Shown: positions 7,535 through 9,933 of the stretch, one piece after another
How the letters are laid out: each line of letters begins with the position of its first letter
Position numbering within the stretch: position 1 is the stretch's first letter
Assembly (NCBI GenBank): GCA_025997415.1
Contig: BNUO01000068.1
Location: forward strand, 1-9,933
From: Campylobacterota bacterium
GTDB lineage: Bacteria > Campylobacterota > Campylobacteria > Campylobacterales > SZUA-545
Direction: 5' to 3'
Length of the DNA: 9,933 bases
Made by a program: the position numbers and the translations under genes
Notes under the pieces: model-generated
The model's database searches: none
Told to the model about the DNA's origin: nothing
What the model saw: only the letters and a program-made list of their open reading frames with translations

Positions 7535-8873
7535 ATCTCGCACGGATAAACTGATAAAAAGCAGAAATACCGATCCCGCCATAGATCATAAATACAAAGT
7601 TGATCGGCTCACGAAAGCGGGAGTACGCAGCGCCACCACCACTAATGACTAGAAAATAACCGACAAGCAAAACAAATAGCAGCGCCACTATTGGTTTGCT
7701 TTTTGTAGTGATAATTAAACCGCCGATCGCAAAGATATATAGTATGCTTACATAAAGAGATGAAGCAAGATATGTGATTACGCTTAACTTGTGATCGTTT
7801 AAGAACAACATAAAATCACCTAAACTCTTTGTGCGATACGCCTCTATAACATGGTAGAAATAGATCGTTTGAAAGCTCATGCTACCTGGTCCGAGCAGCG
7901 TAACTAGCGTTGATTTTAAATGGAGGTAGGCATATAATGGCAGATGCTCTTTGATGATACCTATGCCCTCGTTTTGGACGGTTTTATAGTATTCGCCGCG
8001 CGGCATTGCCTCTAGTGTGATATTTTTATCCGCCAACCGCTGTACTAATACTTCATAACCCTGATCAAATGATTGATTCTCAAGCGAAGAGAGCAGCATG
8101 TTGGCATTATAAAAATACATATTAATTGCAGAGATTGCGGAGTAGCCCCTATATCCTGCTTGTTCGTCATTTCGCTCAATCCAAGCGGCAATTGGAATAT
8201 AACTAAAGAGCAGAAGAATTGTTATGGATACAACAGCTTTTTTGAAGCCGATTTTGAATGATATTGACCAGATAATCAAAAACGCGATCAACGCAAAAGA
8301 TAAAAAGATGCAGGCTGGTCTAACAAAGACTGCACATGCGATCAAAACTCCGATTGCTGATATATACATATATAAATAATTATCTCTAGTATTCGTTGTT
8401 AATTTGATAGACAGAGCGCAGATCAAAACTAGAAGAAAAGCGGAAAGTCGCTCAGTAAGTATGAGTAGATCATAGTTGATCGTATTTGGTGCTATTGTAA
8501 ATATAATCGCCGCGATCAGCGCAGCTTTATCATTATATAGATTAGCGGTTATTTTATAAACGACAACAGTCATCAAAGCACCCAATACACACTGCGCGAG
8601 CGCAACCAAAATAATCCAGTGTTCAAAGAGTACGAATGGGGCGATAAAGATCGGATAACCGGGCGTGCGCACAATCGCCGCTATGCCATTAACGCTAAAT
8701 GATCCATTTGTCATTAGTTCACGAGCAGGATTAACATAGCTCATCGTATCGGGGCTAACGAAAACAGATTCGCCAAAGATGAAATAGATAGCGAGAACAG
8801 CTAATGCTTGAAACGAAAAAGAGAGAGTAAATATGATCATATCTCGTTGATTATTTGATAATAATTTGTCCAT
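7506..8873 (-). CDS. GT-C membrane glycosyltransferase, GT39/ArnT-like
   Basis: From the ATG at 8873 this gives 455 residues with about 10-12 membrane helices. It has GT-C features: an acidic motif in the first large periplasmic loop (SPDTMSYV, Asp42), then RTPGYPIF near 69-76. Further on are LTERLS with Glu141 in the second loop and SRFREPI near 418-424, like the (R)-Y-R-x-P-I block before the last helix in this group. Such enzymes use polyprenyl-phosphate sugars as donors and glycosylate lipid, glycan or protein on the periplasmic side. The ATG has GGGAG 6 nt upstream (8884-8880) and comes one base after the stop of the GT2-GtrA gene. A TTG at 8909 would add 12 residues but lies inside that gene. 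The neighbour likely supplies the lipid-linked donor. Sugar and acceptor are unknown. Confidence 0.75.
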   Translation of the reverse strand: MDKLLSNNQRDMIIFTLSFSFQALAVLAIYFIFGESVFVSPDTMSYVNPARELMTNGSFSVNGIAAIVRTPGYPIFIAPFVLFEHWIILVALAQCVLGALMTVVVYKITANLYNDKAALIAAIIFTIAPNTINYDLLILTERLSAFLLVLICALSIKLTTNTRDNYLYMYISAIGVLIACAVFVRPACIFLSFALIAFLIIWSISFKIGFKKAVVSITILLLFSYIPIAAWIERNDEQAGYRGYSAISAINMYFYNANMLLSSLENQSFDQGYEVLVQRLADKNITLEAMPRGEYYKTVQNEGIGIIKEHLPLYAYLHLKSTLVTLLGPGSMSFQTIYFYHVIEAYRTKSLGDFMLFLNDHKLSVITYLASSLYVSILYIFAIGGLIITTKSKPIVALLFVLLVGYFLVISGGGAAYSRFREPINFVFMIYGGIGISAFYQFIRARFSRLRHQRS

Positions 8874-8874
8874 A

Positions 8875-9933
8875 TTAAACTCCCGATCGATTTGGTTTTT
8901 CTTTGCCAAAAACCAACCATTTTCTTAGGATAAAATTGCCAAAAAAGCCCACGATCGACGAAGTAAACTTTGCAACGATCGGCGTGCTGCTAACCGTTAG
9001 CAATGCAACCGTAACGCCATAATCAATAATTCCCATTATGGCAACGCTAAAGATATATGCCGCGATCTCAGCATTTGTATTCCAGCGGGCGCGATGCTTA
9101 AATAAAATTGCAATACAGAGCAGATAGTTGCATAAAGCAGCGATAACAAATGCGCCCCAGATCGCATAAGTTAGCTCAACATTAATGCTAAGAAACATAG
9201 CAAAACTAGCAACATTAACTACTAAAGATGCGCTGCCTATAAAGAGATATATCAATAGTTGCATTGGTAGCGGCGCGGTGTGTGCGCCATAGTGCAAAAT
9301 GCAGTAAAGTGCGCGAACACCATCTTTCCAGCCGACCTTTTTTCCTTCTTCATAAGTGCGTGGATTGTAAGAGATTGCACACTCATAAACGCGGTATTTT
9401 CCTTGCGCAACCTTTGCCGTTACTTCAGGCTCAAAACCAAACCGTTCTTCCTTCAAGGTTGGCGCGATTGCGGAGATAGCCTTTTTGCTAAAAAGTTTGT
9501 AGCAAGTTTCCATATCGGTAATGTCTAAATTGGTCATCATATTTGACACGGCTGTTAGATTTTTATTCATCCAAGTGTGCCACCAGTACAGCACCCTCCT
9601 TGCACCGAGTTTGAGATAGCGAGAGCCATAAACAACATCTGCTTTTCCTTCTAAAAGCGGCGTTAATAGTGTGAGGTAATCTTTTGGATCATACTCATCA
9701 TCGGCATCTTGAATACCTACAAAATCACCGCTTGCACTCATTAGTCCTGTTTTTAGCGCAGCGCCTTTTCCGCGATTGATCTGATGTCGAAGCAACGACA
9801 ATGTTACACCATTTGGCAGCGGCTCTTTTGCGATCTTTTCTACGATCGCTACGCTGTTGTCGCGAGACGCGTCATCTACAACGATTAACTCCAATTCAAA
9901 CGAGTGGTTGGAGAGGGCAGTTAATATCTTGCC
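8875..9933 (-). CDS. Polyprenyl-phosphate sugar synthase: GT2 domain fused to GtrA (5' end outside window)
   Basis: The frame is open to the window edge, giving 352 visible residues; only the first few tens are missing. An in-frame TTG at 9894 is internal, since the codons before it read as normal GT2 sequence. The GT2 domain shows VVDDASRD at about 19-25 and the metal-binding D-A-D-D at 76-79. It then has TDMETCYKLF near 139-148, RFGFEPEVTAK at 164-174 and PRTYEEGKKVGWKDG near 191-205, all typical of dolichol-phosphate-mannose/polyprenyl-glycosyl synthases. From about 223 follows a GtrA domain with four membrane helices ending in FILRKWLVFG. GT2 would load a sugar on undecaprenyl phosphate in the cytoplasm, and GtrA-type domains are linked to moving the product across the membrane. 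The GT-C gene follows after one base and is the expected user of the product. Confidence 0.85.
   Translation of the reverse strand, partial: GKILTALSNHSFELELIVVDDASRDNSVAIVEKIAKEPLPNGVTLSLLRHQINRGKGAALKTGLMSASGDFVGIQDADDEYDPKDYLTLLTPLLEGKADVVYGSRYLKLGARRVLYWWHTWMNKNLTAVSNMMTNLDITDMETCYKLFSKKAISAIAPTLKEERFGFEPEVTAKVAQGKYRVYECAISYNPRTYEEGKKVGWKDGVRALYCILHYGAHTAPLPMQLLIYLFIGSASLVVNVASFAMFLSINVELTYAIWGAFVIAALCNYLLCIAILFKHRARWNTNAEIAAYIFSVAIMGIIDYGVTVALLTVSSTPIVAKFTSSIVGFFGNFILRKWLVFGKEKPNRSGV

Noticed and set aside
8874..8909. TTG start adding 12 residues to the GT-C protein
   Set aside because: It lies inside the upstream gene, and the ATG at 8873 has a GGGAG site at good spacing. The longer form cannot be fully excluded.

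Overview
The window looks like a chromosomal segment of a member of the Campylobacterota (epsilonproteobacteria). The main evidence is the rpsL-rpsG-fusA cluster with no tuf gene behind fusA, and an EF-G whose N-terminal third reads very like Campylobacter/Helicobacter EF-G. The AAGGA-type ribosome sites and a ribosomal promoter with a good extended -10, no clear -35 and T-rich blocks upstream fit the same group. This placement is from memory of family sequences, not from a search. There are no RNA genes, insertion sequences, phage genes or CRISPR arrays, and no gap between genes exceeds 160 bases.

Layout from left to right. (1) At 2-388 (+) is the tail of a membrane acyltransferase, namely its SGNH domain. 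(2) At 516-2236 (-) is a tightly coupled two-gene operon: an MtnX-like HAD phosphatase, then a sn-glycerol-1-phosphate dehydrogenase-like enzyme. (3) At 2357-5456 (-) are fusA, rpsG and rpsL, transcribed leftwards from a promoter near 5523. (4) At 5616-7534 (+), divergent from the ribosomal operon, is a membrane pair: a DUF2157 protein and a GDYXXLXY protein, start-stop overlapped. (5) At 7506-9933 (-) are a GT2 glycosyltransferase fused to a GtrA flippase-like domain (5' end outside the window) and a polytopic GT-C (GT39/ArnT-like) glycosyltransferase one base downstream. This unit meets the DUF2157 unit tail to tail with a 29-bp overlap.

How the genes fit together. The GT2-GtrA protein and the GT-C protein form a plausible lipid-linked sugar pathway: a sugar is loaded on polyprenyl phosphate, flipped, and transferred at the outer face of the inner membrane. 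The acyltransferase tail and possibly the glycerol-1-phosphate operon also suggest cell-surface chemistry, but they are separate transcription units and a functional link is inference. The ribosomal cluster is ordinary in content. Its spacing is not like E. coli: 9 nt between rpsL and rpsG, and 136 nt with inverted repeats between rpsG and fusA.

I do not see a clearly new defence, mobile or toxin system. The items most worth a second look are the G1P dehydrogenase/phosphatase operon, the competing hairpins downstream of fusA, the hairpin-bearing rpsG-fusA spacer, and the strong excess of GATCG words.
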